Source of the DNA: Streptomyces sp. NBC_01478
Lineage (GTDB): Bacteria > Actinomycetota > Actinomycetes > Streptomycetales > Streptomycetaceae
Direction: 5' to 3'
Assembly: GCF_036227225.1 (NCBI RefSeq)
Contig: NZ_CP109444.1
Location: 9,839,501-9,903,500, forward strand
DNA length: 64,000 nucleotides
Position numbers and translations under genes: made by a program. The notes beneath the pieces were generated by a model. That model was not told the origin of the DNA, did no database searches, and saw nothing but the letters and a program-made list of their open reading frames with translations. Position 1 is the stretch's first letter. Each line of letters opens with the position of its first letter. This document shows, one piece after another, positions 62,825 through 64,000 of this stretch.

Positions 62825-63796
62825 TCACATGGTGTGGTGGAGTCGCCATCCTTGCCACGCCGAGTCGACCATCTCCCGCACCCCGCGCCGAGCCGTCCAT
62901 CCCAGTTCCGCGGCGGCCCGCTCGGCGGAGGCGACCGCGCGCGGCGCGTCCCCCGGACGCCGGCCCTCGACGACGGCCGGCCGCCGGTCACCGGTGACCT
63001 CACCGACGGCCGTGACCAGCTCGCGGACCGAAACCCCTTGCCCGCGGCCGATGTTGACCGTCAGGTCCCCCTTCACGCCGCCGTCGGACAGCCGCCGGGC
63101 CGCCGCCAGATGTGCCTCCGCGAGATCGGCGACATGGATGTAGTCGCGGACGCAGGTGCCGTCCGGGGTCGGATAGTCGTCGCCGAAGATCCGCGGGGCC
63201 TCGTCGCGGGTGAGCCGGTCGAAGACCATGGGGACGATGTTGAAGACACCCGTGTCGGCCAGCTCGGGTGCGGCGGCGCCCGCCACGTTGAAGTAGCGCA
63301 GGCACACCGTCGCGATGCCGTGCGCCGCGCCCGCCGCCCGGACCAGCCACTCGCCGGTGAGCTTGGTCTCGCCGTACGGGTTCACGGGCGCGCACGGGGT
63401 GTCCTCCGTGATCAGGTCGACGCCCGGGTCGCCGTAGACCGCCGCCGAGGACGAGAACACGAACCGCTCGACGCCGGCGTCCGCGACCGCGTCCAGGAGG
63501 GTCGCCAGGCCGCCCACGTTCTCCCGGTAGTAGTACGTCGGCCGCGCCACGGACTCGGCGACCTGCTTGCGCGCCGCGAGATGCACGACCCCCGTCACCC
63601 CGTGCTCGGCGAACACCCGCTTCAGCAGGCCGCCGTCCAGGGAGGAGCCGCGGACGAGCGGGACCGTCGCCGGGAGGCGCGCGGGGTTCCCCGCCGAGAG
63701 GTCGTCCAGGGCGACGACCCGCTCCCCGGCGTCCGCCATCGCCCGTGCCACATGCGCCCCGATGTATCCGGCTCCGCCGGTGATCAGCCATGTCAT
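62825..63796 (-). CDS. galE: UDP-glucose 4-epimerase
   Basis: This 323-residue extended SDR starts MTWLITGGAGYIGAHVARAM (GxxGxxG), with VVHLAARKQVAESV, FSSSAAVYGD (catalytic Ser) and PYGETKLTGE (YxxxK). The substrate part has LRYFNVAGAA and RDYIHVADLAEAHLAA. It interconverts UDP-glucose and UDP-galactose for galactose metabolism or cell-surface glycans. GGGTGA lies 7 nt before ATG 63796, so this start is preferred over ATG 63802. It stands alone with its own terminator. Confidence 0.92.
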   Translation of the reverse strand: MTWLITGGAGYIGAHVARAMADAGERVVALDDLSAGNPARLPATVPLVRGSSLDGGLLKRVFAEHGVTGVVHLAARKQVAESVARPTYYYRENVGGLATLLDAVADAGVERFVFSSSAAVYGDPGVDLITEDTPCAPVNPYGETKLTGEWLVRAAGAAHGIATVCLRYFNVAGAAAPELADTGVFNIVPMVFDRLTRDEAPRIFGDDYPTPDGTCVRDYIHVADLAEAHLAAARRLSDGGVKGDLTVNIGRGQGVSVRELVTAVGEVTGDRRPAVVEGRRPGDAPRAVASAERAAAELGWTARRGVREMVDSAWQGWRLHHTM

Positions 63797-63989
63797 GGGC
63801 ATTCACCCTATGCCGATACGGAGAGACCCTCCGCAATGTCCCGCGATGCCCGGTCTGACCGGTGCGGTTTGTCGGCCGGGCCCCGAATCCCTGATGATGA
63901 TCTCGGCGGAGGCGCCTGCAGACCCTGTTGATCAGGCCATGAACGGCCGGTGAACACGGGCTGGAAAGCATCCGATAGCCTCTGCCGAC

Positions 63990-64000
63990 ATGCCGCCCGG
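63990..64000 (+). CDS. Start of a rightward gene cut by the window end (tentative)
   Basis: ATG 63990 begins M-P-P and runs off the window. Upstream, TGAACA (63953-63958) and GATAGC (63974-63979) could be a -35/-10 pair with about 15 bp between. No Shine-Dalgarno is visible, so a leaderless start is possible. Identity cannot be determined. The remainder of the stretch from 63797 to 63989 holds the presumed divergent galE promoter and nothing else I recognise. Confidence 0.3.

Overview
This window is a chromosomal segment of a Streptomyces-type actinomycete. Coding GC is very high with G/C at nearly every third codon position, GTG and TTG starts are common, and the content is typical of the genus: a WhiB-like regulator, an SsgA-like sporulation protein, PcaV, Tex, a SCO6745-type protein and many secreted proteins. 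From memory, the order pcaLBGHFJI-pcaV, DNA ligase/LigD polymerase, whiB-like, ssgD-like, thiolase/fadB, tex, SCO6745 family, idi and a cation-efflux gene resembles the SCO6697-SCO6751 part of the S. coelicolor core chromosome. That comparison was not computed. I see no prophage, intact insertion sequence, integrase or CRISPR array.

Layout. 1-513: a small membrane protein and a decayed transposon-like remnant. 514-7664: the complete protocatechuate branch of the beta-ketoadipate pathway (pcaIJFHGBL, minus strand, mostly with 4-nt stop/start overlaps), divergent from the MarR regulator pcaV. 7672-13877: a Sel1/TPR protein with a probable frameshift, a DUF3048 lipoprotein, divergent ATP-dependent DNA ligase and LigD-type primase/polymerase genes, an ornithine cyclodeaminase homologue, and a LacI regulator preceded by a CebR-like operator. 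13878-14572 carries no gene and is filled with a degenerate ~17-bp tandem repeat. 14573-15882: a glyoxalase-like protein and a WhiB-like protein.

15941-22989 is the most unusual part. Three related, structurally odd tRNA-like genes (nominal anticodons GGC, GTC, CCA) flank a convergent four-gene set: a zinc-ribbon/degenerate-SDR protein, a leucine-rich-repeat protein, a double-AAA+ MoxR-like ATPase and a VWA protein that also carries a HExxH metallopeptidase motif. A further uncharacterised gene follows. I propose this as a candidate tRNA-linked AAA+/VWA system.

23063-32527: acyl-ACP desaturase with a three-copy 15-bp operator array, dimethylargininase, an ABC-F protein with an attenuator-like leader, an isocitrate-lyase-family enzyme, an SsgD-like protein, a BNR-repeat exoprotein, endonuclease V, a gene broken by an in-frame TGA, and a saccharopine-dehydrogenase-like reductase. 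32619-37717: an mmcQ/yjbR pseudogene, then a CoA-transferase/thiolase/FadB fatty-acid oxidation operon. 37815-47524: benzoylformate decarboxylase with an IclR regulator; a three-gene sugar ABC transporter whose ATPase ends in a (Gly-Ser)n tail coded by a 15-unit hexanucleotide repeat; a divergent SDR; a MerR regulator; a macrodomain protein; and a PfkB kinase with a likely 3' frameshift. 47681-55240: secreted M1 and S15 peptidases, a D-amino-acid oxidase, a frameshifted hypothetical gene and a second ABC-F protein. 55262-64000: DinB bracketed by inverted copies of a dispersed repeat, tex, SCO6745 family, enoyl-CoA hydratase, an RsbW-like ATPase, idi, a CDF metal exporter, galE and the start of a rightward gene.

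Several genes carry single lesions (premature TGA or apparent 1-2 nt indels). They are either recent pseudogenes or assembly errors; read data would decide.
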